Counted from the first letter of the stretch, positions 54,428-63,877 are shown. The stretch is 64,000 bases of DNA from Occultella glacieicola (GCF_004353825.1 NZ_SMNA01000015.1:62001-126000); one strand, 5' to 3'. Program-made: numbers and translations. Notes: generated by a model from the sequence alone, not told the origin.

Positions 54428-55909
54428 GTGCCTCGTCGAACCGTTCACCTCGATTCCGCGGCCACCCAGACCGTCGGCCCGGCCCTCGCCGAGATCCGGA
54501 GGGAGCTGGACGTCCCCGGACCGTTCAGCGAGGCTGCGGTCGCCGAGGCCGAGGCAGCCGCCGCGGCGCCGCCGACCGGCGGGACGGATGCCACCGATGT
54601 CGAGTTCGTCACGATCGACCCACCCGGCGCGAAGGACCTCGACCAGGCGCTGCACCTGTCCCGCGAGGGTGACGGGTTCCTGGTCCGGTACGCGATCGCG
54701 GACCCGGCGTCGTTCGTGACGCCCGGTGGCCCGATCGACACCGAGCTCGCCGACCGGGGGGTGACCTTCTACGGCCCGGACGGGGCGATCACCCTGCACC
54801 CGCCGGTGCTGTCCGAGGGGGCCGCGAGCCTGCTCGCCGATGTCGAACGGCCCGCGTGTCTGTGGGAGATCGGTCTGGACGCGACCGGTGAGATCACCTC
54901 GGCGAAGGTGTACCGGGCCAGGGTGCGCAGCCGCGAGCAGCTCACCTATGACGAGGTCCAGGAGCGTATCGACGCGGGCACCGCGAGCGAGTCCCTCGCA
55001 CTGCTGGCCACGGTCGGACCGTTGCGTCAGGAGCGGGAGCGCGCCCGTGGCGGCGTCTCCCTGGAGATCCCCGAGCAGGAGGTGGATGTCGACGACGGCG
55101 GCTACCGCCTCGCCTACCGCGCCACGTTGCCGGTCGAGGAGTGGAACGCGCAGATCTCCCTGCTGACCGGGATCGCCGCGGCCGCTCTGATGCGCGGCAA
55201 GCGGGCGGGGATCTTCCGCACCCTGGAGCCGGCCGACCCCCGCGACGTGACACGGCTGCGCCGGGCCGCCCACGGACTCGGCATCGACTGGCCCGAGGAC
55301 GCCGGCTACGGCGATGTCCTCGCGACCCTCGATGCGACGGTGCCCGCCCACGCCGCCTTCGCCCACGAGGCGACGTCCCTGTTCCGGGGCGCCGGCTACC
55401 TCGACTTCGACGGGGACCTGCCGCCGAGCTCCGAGCACGCGGCGATCGCCGCCGAGTACGCCCACGTCACCGCGCCGCTGCGTCGGCTGGTGGACCGGTA
55501 CGGGCTCGAGGTCTGCCTGGCCGCCAGCGCCGGGACCGACGTGCCGGACTGGGTGCGCGAGGCACTGCCGCGGCTCCCCAAGATCATGAACCGGTCCGGC
55601 CAGCGCGCGAACTCCTACGAGCGAGCCTGCGTGGACCTGGTCGAGGCGGTGCTGCTGCAGCCGCGAGTGGGGGAGATATTCGACGGTGTGATCGTCGATC
55701 TGCTCGAGCGCAGGAACAACGGTGCCGCCGCCGACGCGCCCGAGGCGAGCACCGCCGTCGGGCAGGAGGGCACCGTGGTGCTTGCAGACCCGGCCGTACG
55801 GGCGACGGTGACCGGCACCGACCTGCCGCTCGGGGAGTCGGTACGGGTCCGGCTGACCGAGGCCGACCCCGGCTCACGCACCGTCCGGTTCGAACACGGG
55901 GCCGACTGA
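54428..55909 (+). CDS. RNB-domain exoribonuclease
   Basis: 493-residue 3'-5' exoribonuclease of the RNase II/R group. The catalytic Asp cluster is in TIDPPGAKDLDQALHLS, and the RNB core continues to HVTAPLRRLVDRYG, the conserved end motif. It lacks the N-terminal cold-shock domains and has only a short C-terminal beta region, so it is the shorter actinobacterial form. GTG 54428 is fixed by GGAGGAG seven bases upstream. The acidic membrane protein precedes it and purF follows 48 bases later. Confidence 0.9.
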   Translation: MPRRTVHLDSAATQTVGPALAEIRRELDVPGPFSEAAVAEAEAAAAAPPTGGTDATDVEFVTIDPPGAKDLDQALHLSREGDGFLVRYAIADPASFVTPGGPIDTELADRGVTFYGPDGAITLHPPVLSEGAASLLADVERPACLWEIGLDATGEITSAKVYRARVRSREQLTYDEVQERIDAGTASESLALLATVGPLRQERERARGGVSLEIPEQEVDVDDGGYRLAYRATLPVEEWNAQISLLTGIAAAALMRGKRAGIFRTLEPADPRDVTRLRRAAHGLGIDWPEDAGYGDVLATLDATVPAHAAFAHEATSLFRGAGYLDFDGDLPPSSEHAAIAAEYAHVTAPLRRLVDRYGLEVCLAASAGTDVPDWVREALPRLPKIMNRSGQRANSYERACVDLVEAVLLQPRVGEIFDGVIVDLLERRNNGAAADAPEASTAVGQEGTVVLADPAVRATVTGTDLPLGESVRVRLTEADPGSRTVRFEHGAD

Positions 55910-55956
55910 GCCCCGGCCGAGTTCGCCACCGGTGATGCCTGTGGGACCATGGTGGC

Positions 55957-57540
55957 GTGGTACGCGGAGATGGCCGGCTGTCGCATGAACTCATCCCAGG
56001 CGAGAAGGCCCCGCAGGACGCGTGTGGCGTCTTCGGGGTCTGGGCTCCCGGTGAGGAGGTGGCGAAGCTCACCTACTTCGGGCTCTACGCCCTGCAGCAC
56101 CGCGGCCAGGAGTCGGCCGGCATCGCGACCAGCAACGGCGAGCAGATCCTCGTCTACAAGGACATGGGCCTGGTGTCGCAGGTCTTCGACGATATGTCGC
56201 TGCGCACCCTCACCGGCCACATCGCACTCGGCCACACCCGCTACTCGACGACCGGGGCGAGCACCTGGGAGAACGCCCAACCGACCCTCGGCCCGACATC
56301 GACGGGCACCGTGGCCCTCGGCCACAACGGCAACCTGACGAACACCAGCGAGCTGATCGCCCTCGTCGGGGAGCGGTACGGCCCCGAGGAGCGCAAGAAA
56401 CTGCTCGACGGCGGAGCCTCCGACACCATGGTGCTCACCGCGCTCCTGTCCGGAGATCCCGAGCACACGCTCGAGATGACGGCCATGGAGGTGCTGCCCC
56501 GCGTGCGTGGCGCGTTCTCGCTCGCGTTCATGGACGAGCACGCCCTGTACGCGGCGCGGGACCCGCAGGGCATCCGCCCGCTCGTGCTGGGCCGACTGGA
56601 GCGTGGCTGGGTGGTCGCCTCGGAGACCGCGGCCCTGGACATCGTGGGCGCGTCGTTCGTGCGCGAGGTGGAGCCAGGCGAGCTGATCGCCATCGACGCG
56701 GACGGCCTGCGCACGCAGCGGTTCGCCGAGGCCGCGCCGAAGGGCTGCGTGTTCGAGTACGTGTACCTGGCCCGCCCGGACACCGCGATCGCCGGCAAGT
56801 CCGTGAACGCCGCCCGGGTGGCGATGGGCCGCGCGCTGGCGCGCGAGCACCCCGCGGAGGCGGACCTGGTGATTCCAGTACCGGAGTCCGGGACCCCGGC
56901 CGCCATCGGGTACGCCGCGGAGTCCGGCATCCCGTTCGCGCAGGGGCTCACCAAGAACGCCTACGTCGGGCGCACGTTCATCCAGCCGAGCCAGACGATC
57001 CGGCAGCTCGGCATCCGGCTGAAGCTGAACCCGCTGCGCGAGGTGATCTCCGGCAAGCGACTCGTGGTCGTCGACGACTCGATCGTGCGGGGCAACACCC
57101 AGCGCGCGCTCGTGCGGATGCTTCGCGAGGCGGGGGCCGCCGAGGTGCACGTGCGGATCTCCTCGCCGCCGGTGAAGTGGCCGTGCTTCTACGGCATCGA
57201 CTTCGCCACCCGGGCCGAGCTGATCGCGAACGGGCTCAGCGTCGAGGAGATCGGGCACGGTCTGGGTGCGGACACCCTGGGCTACATCAGCCTCGATGGC
57301 ATGATCGAGGCGACGGAGCAGCCCGCGTCGCGGCTCTGTGCGGCCTGTTTCACCGGCAAGTACCCGATCGAGATCGGGGACGGGGCCGCGGTCACGCAAC
57401 TCCTCGACCAGGAGGAGCTGCCGATCATGGCGGGGCCCGGTGACCGGCTAGGCGACGAGGCACGGCTGGGCGCGCCCGAGGATGGGCTGAGTTCCCTGAC
57501 GGTCGCGACCGGCGGCGCCGGGGCGCTGATGCACCCGTGA
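55957..57540 (+). CDS. purF: Amidophosphoribosyltransferase
   Basis: 527-residue first enzyme of purine synthesis, making phosphoribosylamine from PRPP and glutamine. A propeptide of 22 residues is removed to expose Cys23 in QDACGVFGVW, the glutaminase nucleophile. The PRPP loop is RLVVVDDSIVRGNTQ. Cysteines in KGCVF, PCFYG and RLCAACFTG mark the [4Fe-4S] Bacillus-type enzyme. The GTG at 55957 has no ribosome site; GACCAT six bases before fits leaderless start. The stop overlaps the purM start (GTGA). Confidence 0.95.
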   Translation: MVRGDGRLSHELIPGEKAPQDACGVFGVWAPGEEVAKLTYFGLYALQHRGQESAGIATSNGEQILVYKDMGLVSQVFDDMSLRTLTGHIALGHTRYSTTGASTWENAQPTLGPTSTGTVALGHNGNLTNTSELIALVGERYGPEERKKLLDGGASDTMVLTALLSGDPEHTLEMTAMEVLPRVRGAFSLAFMDEHALYAARDPQGIRPLVLGRLERGWVVASETAALDIVGASFVREVEPGELIAIDADGLRTQRFAEAAPKGCVFEYVYLARPDTAIAGKSVNAARVAMGRALAREHPAEADLVIPVPESGTPAAIGYAAESGIPFAQGLTKNAYVGRTFIQPSQTIRQLGIRLKLNPLREVISGKRLVVVDDSIVRGNTQRALVRMLREAGAAEVHVRISSPPVKWPCFYGIDFATRAELIANGLSVEEIGHGLGADTLGYISLDGMIEATEQPASRLCAACFTGKYPIEIGDGAAVTQLLDQEELPIMAGPGDRLGDEARLGAPEDGLSSLTVATGGAGALMHP

Positions 57541-58661
57541 GCGAACAGCCCGGCCCGGTCACCTACGCGTCCGCCGGTGTGGACACCCACGCCGGGGACA
57601 AGGCCGTCGAACTGATGAAGGATGCCGTGCGGGCCACCCACGGACCGCAGGTCCTCGGTGGCGTCGGCGGGTTCGCCGGGCTGTACGACGCGAGCGCGCT
57701 GTTGACGTACCGCAAGCCGTTGTTGGCCACGTCCACGGACGGCGTCGGCACCAAGGTGGCGATCGCCCAGGCGATGGATGTGCACGACACCATCGGCTAC
57801 GACCTCGTCGGCATGGTGATCGACGACATCGTCGTGGTCGGCGCGAAGCCGCTGTTCATGACCGACTACATCGCCTGCGGGAAGGTGGTCCCGGAGCGGA
57901 TCGCCGACATCGTCCGCGGCATCGCGGGTGCGTGCCAGGTGGCGGGTGCCGCGCTGGTCGGCGGTGAGACCGCCGAGCACCCCGGCCTGCTGGAGCCGGA
58001 CGAATACGACGTGGCCGGCGCCGCCACCGGCGTGGTCGAGGCCGACGCACTGCTCGGCCCGGAGCGGGTCAGGGCCGGGGACGTGCTGATCGCACTGGGC
58101 GCCAGCGGGCTGCACTCCAACGGGTACTCGCTGGTGCGCCGGGTGGTCTCCCTCGCCGGATGGACTCTGGACCGGGACGTGCCGGAGTTCGGGCGCACCC
58201 TCGGGGCTGAGCTGCTCGAACCGACGCGGGTCTACGCGGCCGACTGCCTGGCGCTCGCGGCCGACCCGGCGGTGAGGGTGCACGCGTTCACGCACGTCAC
58301 CGGTGGGGGGCTCGCGGCGAACCTGGCCCGGGTCCTCCCGGAGGGTCTGGTCGCGACCGTCGACCGGTCCTCGTGGGTGGTGCCGCCCGTGTTCGACGTG
58401 GTGCGCCGGCTCGGCTCGGTGCCGTGGGCGGACCTGCAGAACACCCTCAACCTCGGGGTGGGCATGGTGGCCGTGGTTGACCCGGCCGGTGTTGACGCCA
58501 CGCTCACCCGGTGCCGTGAGCTCGGGCTCCCGGCCTGGGAGCTGGGTACGATCGCGGCGGCGGACACCCTGGCTGCCGACGGCTCGGCCGAGGTGATCTC
58601 CGGGACCAAGGGCGTGCACGGCGGGGGTGTGCGCCTCGTGAACGAGTACCGGACGACCTGA
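57537..58661 (+). CDS. purM: Phosphoribosylformylglycinamidine cyclo-ligase
   Basis: 374-residue AIR synthetase, which closes the imidazole ring of AIR from FGAM. Marks are STDGVGTKVAIAQ, DIVVVGAKPLFMTDYIACG, GGETAEHPG, LGASGLHSNGYSLVRR and THVTGGGLAANLARVLP. It works two steps after PurL's neighbour reaction. Translation is coupled to purF by a GTGA overlap. Two hairpins follow directly after the stop. Confidence 0.96.
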   Translation: MSEQPGPVTYASAGVDTHAGDKAVELMKDAVRATHGPQVLGGVGGFAGLYDASALLTYRKPLLATSTDGVGTKVAIAQAMDVHDTIGYDLVGMVIDDIVVVGAKPLFMTDYIACGKVVPERIADIVRGIAGACQVAGAALVGGETAEHPGLLEPDEYDVAGAATGVVEADALLGPERVRAGDVLIALGASGLHSNGYSLVRRVVSLAGWTLDRDVPEFGRTLGAELLEPTRVYAADCLALAADPAVRVHAFTHVTGGGLAANLARVLPEGLVATVDRSSWVVPPVFDVVRRLGSVPWADLQNTLNLGVGMVAVVDPAGVDATLTRCRELGLPAWELGTIAAADTLAADGSAEVISGTKGVHGGGVRLVNEYRTT

Positions 58662-58667
58662 GTCCCC

Positions 58668-58698
58668 TGCGCAACGCCTGACGGCGCGTCGTTGCGCA
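58668..58698 (+). terminator. Hairpin directly after purM
   Basis: 9-bp perfect arms TGCGCAACG / CGTTGCGCA, starting six bases after the purM stop, with a further small inner stem possible. Confidence 0.6.
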
Positions 58699-58725
58699 AC
58701 CACCCGACCCTGCAGATGTGTGGCA

Positions 58726-58768
58726 GCGGTGTGATTCCGACGTACCCGGTGCGTCGGAATCACACCGC
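58726..58768. terminator. Perfect 17-bp hairpin between purM and DUF3073 gene
   Basis: GCGGTGTGATTCCGACG pairs fully with CGTCGGAATCACACCGC around a 9-base loop. It lies between two convergent genes, so it may stop transcription from both. The stem is longer and less GC-rich than other terminators here. The remainder of this 271-base gap holds no recognised gene. Confidence 0.6.
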
Positions 58769-58932
58769 AACAGGTCGCCACCCACACCACGCCGTCGGGC
58801 AGCACCGTGAGGCAGCCCTCCCATCGTCAGTGCGACGGACCGGCCGACGCCCGCCGCCGGACGGCGGCGCGCCTCGATGGCCCCACCTACGCACGTGCGC
58901 CCGGCGGGCCGGGCCTGCCCCAGTTCAGCGGA

Positions 58933-59124
58933 TCAGTTGCGCCGCGACTGCGGCGACCACTCGTCCTCGTCCTCGGGCGGCGGTACGTCGTACCTGTCCG
59001 CGAGGTCGGTCTGGGTCGGACCGGTCAGTTCGCGCTCGAGCGCGCGATAGTCCGTCTCGGGGCTGTAGTACTTCAGCTGCCGAGCGACCTTGGTCTGCTT
59101 CGCCTTTTGACGGCCGCGCCCCAT
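58933..59124 (-). CDS. DUF3073 family small basic protein
   Basis: 63-residue protein opening MGRGRQKAKQTKVARQLKYYSP, the hallmark of DUF3073, which is nearly universal in actinobacteria and often next to purM. The N-terminal half is strongly basic, the end acidic (PPPEDEDEW). Function is unknown; RNA or nucleic acid contact is a guess. ATG 59124 has GGAGGGGG eight bases upstream; a longer frame exists upstream but is not coding-like. Confidence 0.93.
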   Translation of the reverse strand: MGRGRQKAKQTKVARQLKYYSPETDYRALERELTGPTQTDLADRYDVPPPEDEDEWSPQSRRN

Positions 59125-59341
59125 GGCGTGACCCCCTCCGCATTGGTGCCGGTGCCACACCGTCCGGGGACGTAGTGACGACCGGGAATGGGTTATCTGT
59201 CGTGGGTCCACCGTACCTTGTCGCGACGGTGATGGGCGAACCCGTTTGTAGGAACGAACGCTCCGGCACCCCTATTCCGCTGACGGAGTAACCGGCGGCC
59301 GAGGGGACGCTTCGTGCGGCCCGAGCGAGCCCGGTCAGGAC

Positions 59342-59650
59342 TCAGCGGCTGCGACGCAGGACCGAGATCCCAACGATCGCTGCCACCACGGTCGCCGCCG
59401 CGCCGACGATGCCGATCGCCTTCGGGTTACCGGCCTTGACGTCCTCGGCGAACGACTTCGCGTGGTCGGCGGTGCTGCCCGCGAGGTTCTTGGCCTGGTC
59501 CGTGAGGTCGCGCACCTGCCGGCGCGGATCGACCCGGTCGGTCAGCTCATCCACGGTGCGGGTGAGTTCGGCGCGGGTACGCAGCAGGTCCGCCTCGATC
59601 TCGGCCGCCGTGCGCTTACGGGTCTCGGGCTTGTCCTGCTCGGTGCTCAC
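59342..59650 (-). CDS. DUF3618 family protein
   Basis: 102-residue protein. The N-terminal half is charged and helical (AAEIEADLLRTRAELTRTVDELTDRVDPR, quoted core RTRAELTRTVDELTDRVDPR), the defining region of DUF3618, and the C-terminal part has one membrane helix (AIGIVGAAATVVAAIVGISVL). The GTG at 59650 overlaps the stop of the holin-X gene (GTGA). The pair is common in actinobacteria and is thought to belong to envelope stress functions, though unproven. Confidence 0.88.
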   Translation of the reverse strand: MSTEQDKPETRKRTAAEIEADLLRTRAELTRTVDELTDRVDPRRQVRDLTDQAKNLAGSTADHAKSFAEDVKAGNPKAIGIVGAAATVVAAIVGISVLRRSR

Positions 59651-60054
59651 GACTTGACCCCCGCCTTGATGGCCTCGATGTCCTTCATCACGTTCTCCTT
59701 GGTCTGCGGCGACGGCGCGTTCTTGAGCGTGGCGCGACCGACCAGCGCGGCGATGGCTGCGATCAGCAGGACCACGCCGGCGACGATCAGTGCCGCCGCC
59801 CAGTAGGGCAGCACCGTGGCGAGCCCGAACATGGCCGCGGTGAGCAACCAGCCGAGACCGAAGAGGGCGAACACCCCGGCCACCGCGAAGAGCGCGCCGG
59901 TCATGCCCAGCGACTTGCCCTTCTCGGCCAGCTGCGCCTGGGCGAGCTGGAGTTCGTCCCTCACGAGGGTCGAGAAGTTGTCGGTGAGTTTGCCGACCAG
60001 CTGGCCGATCGACGGTTCGTCCGCCTTCGGCGGGGGTGTTCTGCTGTCAACCAC
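59647..60054 (-). CDS. Putative holin-X (phage holin superfamily III-like) membrane protein
   Basis: 135-residue protein with an amphipathic N-terminus (QLVGKLTDNFSTLVRDELQLAQAQLAEKGKSLG; core LVRDELQLAQAQLAEKGKS) and two membrane helices, as in the actinobacterial holin-X family. There is no phage context, so a true lysis role is unlikely; it is a chromosomal membrane protein paired with DUF3618. GTG start at 60054; the ribosome site overlaps GAGAGGTGA upstream. Confidence 0.85.
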   Translation of the reverse strand: MVDSRTPPPKADEPSIGQLVGKLTDNFSTLVRDELQLAQAQLAEKGKSLGMTGALFAVAGVFALFGLGWLLTAAMFGLATVLPYWAAALIVAGVVLLIAAIAALVGRATLKNAPSPQTKENVMKDIEAIKAGVKS

Positions 60055-60162
60055 CGTGACTCACCTCTCCTGGACTCGTCGCGCGTTCCGCGCGGACGTA
60101 CTGGGTACAGCCAATCGTGCCAGGAGGCGATCGGCAACACGGTGCGCCGCGCGCCCCGTCCG

Positions 60163-62760
60163 TCACTCCTGTGCGATCGCCTGGAGGACGGGGAGCCGGG
60201 AGGCCCGGATCGCCGGCCAGAGCGCGGCGATCACGCCCACCACGGCGGACAGGGCCACGATCACGGCGAGCTGGTCCCACGGGACGGCGAGGACGGACAG
60301 GCCCTGATCGGCGAACACCGACCGGACCGCCGCGGCGAGCGCCACCCCGACCACGACGCCGACGACCGTTCCGAAGATGGCGGTCAGCACGGACTCGATC
60401 ACGATCGTGGTGGACAGCTGCAGGCGGCCGAGGCCGACGGCGCGGATCAGGCCGATCTCCCGGGTGCGTTCGATCACGGACAGCGCGAGCGTGTTGACGA
60501 TGCCGAGCACCGCGATCACGACCGACAGGGCCAGCAGGGCGTAGATGATCACGAGCGCCTGGTTGACCCGGTCCGCGATCTGGTTGACCAGTTCCTCCTC
60601 CGTCAGCGCCGTCACCGTGACGTACGGCTCGAGGATGGTGTCGAGCTGCTCGCCGAGCTCGTCGGGCGAGACCCCCTCGACGCCGTCGACGGCGACCATC
60701 ACCACGTTCGCCGGCGCCGGGCCGAGGAGTTCGGTGAGCTGGTCCTGGCCGATGGTGACATCCGCGTTCAGGGCCTGGGAGTTCGTGATGACACCGACGG
60801 TCAGCGTGAGCTCGGTGACGTCGGTGCGCAGGGTGATCCGGTCACCGAGTTCCCAGCCGTACTCGAGGGCGGCACTCGTGTGCACTGCTGCCTCGCCGTC
60901 GGCCAGGGTGGCCAGGTCCCCGGAGAGGGTCTCGATCTCCAGGGTGGTGCCGAACGCCTCCGGGGGCACTCCGATGACCGTGGTGGAGGTGGGCTCGAGG
61001 CCCGGGCCGCTCAACTGCACCGGGGCGGTGGCCACCGCGTCGGCGCGGGCGACGTCCTCGAGGTCGGCGATGGCGGTGACCGCCTCGGCGGGCACCGCGT
61101 TCGTGGCGGACATGACCACGAAGTCGGCTCGGTACTCGGACTCCACGATCGCCGTCGTCGACTCGCGGGCGGAGGCGGCCAGCACGGTGCACGCGGCGAC
61201 CAGGGCCATGCCGATCATCAGCGCGCCCGCGGTGCTCGCGGTTCGGCGTGGGTTGCGCATGACATTGCCGCGGGCGAGCCGGCCCAGCGGTTTGATCGCG
61301 GCGACGAACGGTGCCGCGAGCACTCCGAGGGTGGACCGTGCGATCACCGGGGAGAGGGCGAGCATCCCGACCAGGACCGCGCCGGCGCCGATCCCCAGCC
61401 ACGGTCCGGGGCCGAGCCCCCACCAGGGCGTCTCGTCGGTGGCCACGGCCACGGACACGTAGGTGGCGGCGACCCCGATCAGCAGCAGGGCGGCGCCCGC
61501 CAGGGCTCGCCATCGCAGGGACTTCTCGGTGACCGTGACGTCGTCGCGCATGGCCTCGACGGGCGCGGTCAGGGCGGCCCGGCGGGCCGGCACGGCCGCG
61601 GCGACGAGGCTGACCAGGGTGCCGATGCCCAGGCACAGGGCCGCCGTGAACGCGGTGACCGGGGCGTCACCGGTGAGGTTCATGCCGAACCGGGACAGGA
61701 TCCAGCGGATCAGGTCCACCAGGGCCACCCCGCTGATCAGCCCGATCGCGGAGCCGACCAGCCCGACTGCGAACGCCTGGGTGAGCACGACGGCGAAGAC
61801 CTGTACCGGGGAGGCGCCGAGCGCGCGGAGCAGTGCGTACTCCCGTTGGCGTTGGCGCACCGACATCGCGAACGTGTTCGTGATGATGAACGCGCCGACG
61901 AAGAGCGCGATGCTCGCGAAGACCAGCAGGAACGTGCCGATGAACCCGATGATCTCGTTGATGGCCGCGGATGCCTCGGCGCGGACGTCGTCGCCGGTGC
62001 GGGCCTCGAGGTTGTCGTCCGGGTGGTCGGCCAGGACCGTCTCGGTCATGGCGTCCACGAGATCCGTCTGGCTCACACCGTCCTCGCCGTAGACGGCGAT
62101 CGAGTTCACCAGCCCGTCCGGGGCGAACAGATCCGCCGCGACGTCGGCGTCCAGGAACGCCAGGGTGGCCCCGGAGGTCGGGGAGTCGTAGCCGCCCTCG
62201 GCGACGACCGTCACCTCCCGGACCTCGCCGCCGAGCACGACGGTGGTGGTGTCGCCGAGCGCCAGACCGGAGGTCTCCAGGGCGCTGCTCTCCAGGCCGA
62301 TCTCGTTCGGGCCCACCGGAACCTCGCCCGCGACCAGGTCGACGGCCGGGTCGTCGGGGTGCAGCGCGAGCGCGAGGCTGGGGGCCTGGCCGTTGATCAC
62401 GGCGGTGCCGTCCGCGCCGACGATCACGATCGGGCCCTGGACGTCGGGCAGGGCCTGGGCCACGCCTTCGACGTCGGCGAGCTCGTCCGCCAGCGTGATG
62501 TCGATGCCGTCCCGGGCGCCGCCGAAACCGGCGCTCGGGTCCGGCGGCCCGTCGGGGAGGCCCTCCTCGGTGGTGGAGATGCTGCGCAGGTACGCGTCAC
62601 CCTGGAGCGAGCTCTCCACGATCGAGTCGAACGTGTCCGACAGCATGGCCCGCAGGATGAAGGTGCCCGCGACGAACGCGACGCCGAGGACGACGGCGAG
62701 CACGGACAGGGCGAACCTGACCCCGTGCGCACGGATCTCGCGCAGGCTGACCCGTAGCAT
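60163..62760 (-). CDS. FtsX-family ABC exporter permease
   Basis: 865-residue permease with two FtsX units: helix 1 (RFALSVLAVVLGVAFVAGTFI), a MacB-like extracellular domain, helices near 280-400, then a second set beginning near MRNPRRTASTAGALMIGMAL, a second extracellular domain and three last helices. VRQRQREYALLRALGASPVQV and VIERTREIGLIRAVGLGRLQL are the two ATPase-contact loops. Proteins of this group release lipids, peptides or antibiotics. The ATG overlaps the ATPase stop by one base (TGATG). Confidence 0.93.
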   Translation of the reverse strand: MLRVSLREIRAHGVRFALSVLAVVLGVAFVAGTFILRAMLSDTFDSIVESSLQGDAYLRSISTTEEGLPDGPPDPSAGFGGARDGIDITLADELADVEGVAQALPDVQGPIVIVGADGTAVINGQAPSLALALHPDDPAVDLVAGEVPVGPNEIGLESSALETSGLALGDTTTVVLGGEVREVTVVAEGGYDSPTSGATLAFLDADVAADLFAPDGLVNSIAVYGEDGVSQTDLVDAMTETVLADHPDDNLEARTGDDVRAEASAAINEIIGFIGTFLLVFASIALFVGAFIITNTFAMSVRQRQREYALLRALGASPVQVFAVVLTQAFAVGLVGSAIGLISGVALVDLIRWILSRFGMNLTGDAPVTAFTAALCLGIGTLVSLVAAAVPARRAALTAPVEAMRDDVTVTEKSLRWRALAGAALLLIGVAATYVSVAVATDETPWWGLGPGPWLGIGAGAVLVGMLALSPVIARSTLGVLAAPFVAAIKPLGRLARGNVMRNPRRTASTAGALMIGMALVAACTVLAASARESTTAIVESEYRADFVVMSATNAVPAEAVTAIADLEDVARADAVATAPVQLSGPGLEPTSTTVIGVPPEAFGTTLEIETLSGDLATLADGEAAVHTSAALEYGWELGDRITLRTDVTELTLTVGVITNSQALNADVTIGQDQLTELLGPAPANVVMVAVDGVEGVSPDELGEQLDTILEPYVTVTALTEEELVNQIADRVNQALVIIYALLALSVVIAVLGIVNTLALSVIERTREIGLIRAVGLGRLQLSTTIVIESVLTAIFGTVVGVVVGVALAAAVRSVFADQGLSVLAVPWDQLAVIVALSAVVGVIAALWPAIRASRLPVLQAIAQE

Positions 62761-63551
62761 CAGGAGGCGTCCCGCTCCCGTGCCTCGCCCAGAGCGGCGA
62801 GGGCCTCGAGGATGTCCGCCTCGGCGGGGTCGTGGAGTTCGCCGACCAGGGCGCCGTCGGCGAGGAAGACCACCCGGTGCGCGTAGGAGGCCGAGCGCGG
62901 GTCGTGGGTGACCATCACCACGCTCTGGCCGAGGTCGTCGACGCTGCGGCGCAGGAAGCCGAGGACCTCGCCGGCGGCCCTGGAGTCGAGGTTGCCGGTG
63001 GGCTCGTCGGCGAACACGATCGACGGCTTCGCGACCAGGGCGCGGGCGCAGGCCACGCGTTGCTGCTGCCCGCCGGACAGTTCCGTGGGCCGGTGGGTGA
63101 GGCGGTCGCCGAGACCGAGGGTGTTGATGACGGTGTCGAAGCGCTCGCGGTCCACCGGGGTGCGCGCGATGTCCAGGGGGAGGGTGATGTTCTCGGCCGC
63201 GGTCAGCGTGGGGACCAGGTTGTAGGCCTGGAACACGAACCCGATCCGGGTGCGTCGCAGGGTGGTGAGCTGGCGCTGGGACATCGAGGAGATCACCCGG
63301 CCGTCCACCTCCACCGTGCCGGAGGTGGGCGTGTCCAGGCCGGCCATGCAGTGCATCAGGGTGGACTTGCCCGAGCCGGACGGGCCCATGATCGCGGTCA
63401 GCCGGCCTCGGCCGAGGTCCACGTCGACGCCGCGCAGGGCATGCACGGCCGTGGCACCGGTGCCGTAGACCTTGGTCAGCCCACGGGCGGACGCGATCGG
63501 GTCATCAGCGGGTTCGGGAGAGATGGAGGCGGGAGCGGCGTGTCGGCCCAT
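62760..63551 (-). CDS. ABC exporter ATPase (LolD/MacB type)
   Basis: 263-residue ATPase. Walker A is GPSGSGKST, the signature LSGGQQQRVA, Walker B IVFADEPTGNLDS, and the switch His is in VMVTHDPR. It pairs with the FtsX permease gene, one base overlap. The ATG at 63551 is preferred to a GTG 39 bases earlier because AATAAT, nearly a perfect -10, lies six bases before it. Confidence 0.95.
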   Translation of the reverse strand: MGRHAAPASISPEPADDPIASARGLTKVYGTGATAVHALRGVDVDLGRGRLTAIMGPSGSGKSTLMHCMAGLDTPTSGTVEVDGRVISSMSQRQLTTLRRTRIGFVFQAYNLVPTLTAAENITLPLDIARTPVDRERFDTVINTLGLGDRLTHRPTELSGGQQQRVACARALVAKPSIVFADEPTGNLDSRAAGEVLGFLRRSVDDLGQSVVMVTHDPRSASYAHRVVFLADGALVGELHDPAEADILEALAALGEARERDAS

Positions 63552-63557
63552 GGTGCG

Positions 63558-63563
63558 ATTATT
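63558..63563 (-). promoter_or_regulatory. -10 box for leaderless ABC ATPase message
   Basis: AATAAT (five of six matching TATAAT) on the minus strand, six bases before the ATG at 63551. It is the best -10 match of the leaderless group. Confidence 0.55.
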
Positions 63564-63719
63564 CGTGGTCTCCTCGCGCGAGGGGATCACTCACGAGGGG
63601 GAGATGCCGACGGCGGACTACGACCGGGGGCGCAGCCGCGGGGTCGTCGCGGCGCGTGACCCACCGTGACCAACCGCGCCGCACGCACCCGACGCACGCT
63701 CCGCCGTCGGGCATGAGAA

Positions 63720-63747
63720 ACGCCGCGAACCGAGTGGTTCGCGGCGT
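63720..63747 (-). terminator. Terminator of tRNA-Phe
   Basis: 12-bp perfect stem (core CGCCGCGAACC / GGTTCGCGGCG) with a 4-base loop, followed on the minus strand by TTTCT. Confidence 0.8.
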
Positions 63748-63759
63748 CTGCTCCGTGAG

Positions 63760-63832
63760 TGGCTCCGACCGGCGTCGATCCGGTGACCTTTCGATTTTCA
63801 GTCGAACGCTCTACCAACTGAGCTACAGAGCC
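63760..63832 (-). tRNA. tRNA-Phe (anticodon GAA)
   Basis: 73 bases. The acceptor stem GGCTCTG pairs with CGGAGCC (one G-T), the D arm has AGCTCAGTTGGTAGAGC, the anticodon loop CTGAAAA gives GAA, and the T arm contains GGATCGACGCC, a T-loop with GATC in place of the usual TTCAA start. CCA is not encoded. A terminator follows. Confidence 0.95.
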
Positions 63833-63842
63833 TTGAAACGAA

Positions 63843-63868
63843 CGCCCGGTCATCTGCATGACCGGGCG
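63843..63868 (-). terminator. Terminator of tRNA-Asp
   Basis: 11-bp perfect stem CGCCCGGTCAT / ATGACCGGGCG with a 4-base loop and TTCGTTT following on the minus strand. It stands between the two tRNA genes, so tRNA-Phe must have at least some transcription of its own or read-through. Confidence 0.75.
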
Positions 63869-63877
63869 GATGTTTCG

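Noticed and set aside
59647-60054. Prophage signal from a holin-like gene
   Set aside because: Holin-X proteins are common on actinobacterial chromosomes; no other phage gene, att site or integrase is present.
60125-60182. Inverted AGGCGATCG / CGATCGCCT around the stop of the FtsX permease gene
   Set aside because: Arms are 40 bases apart and partly coding; too weak to call a terminator.
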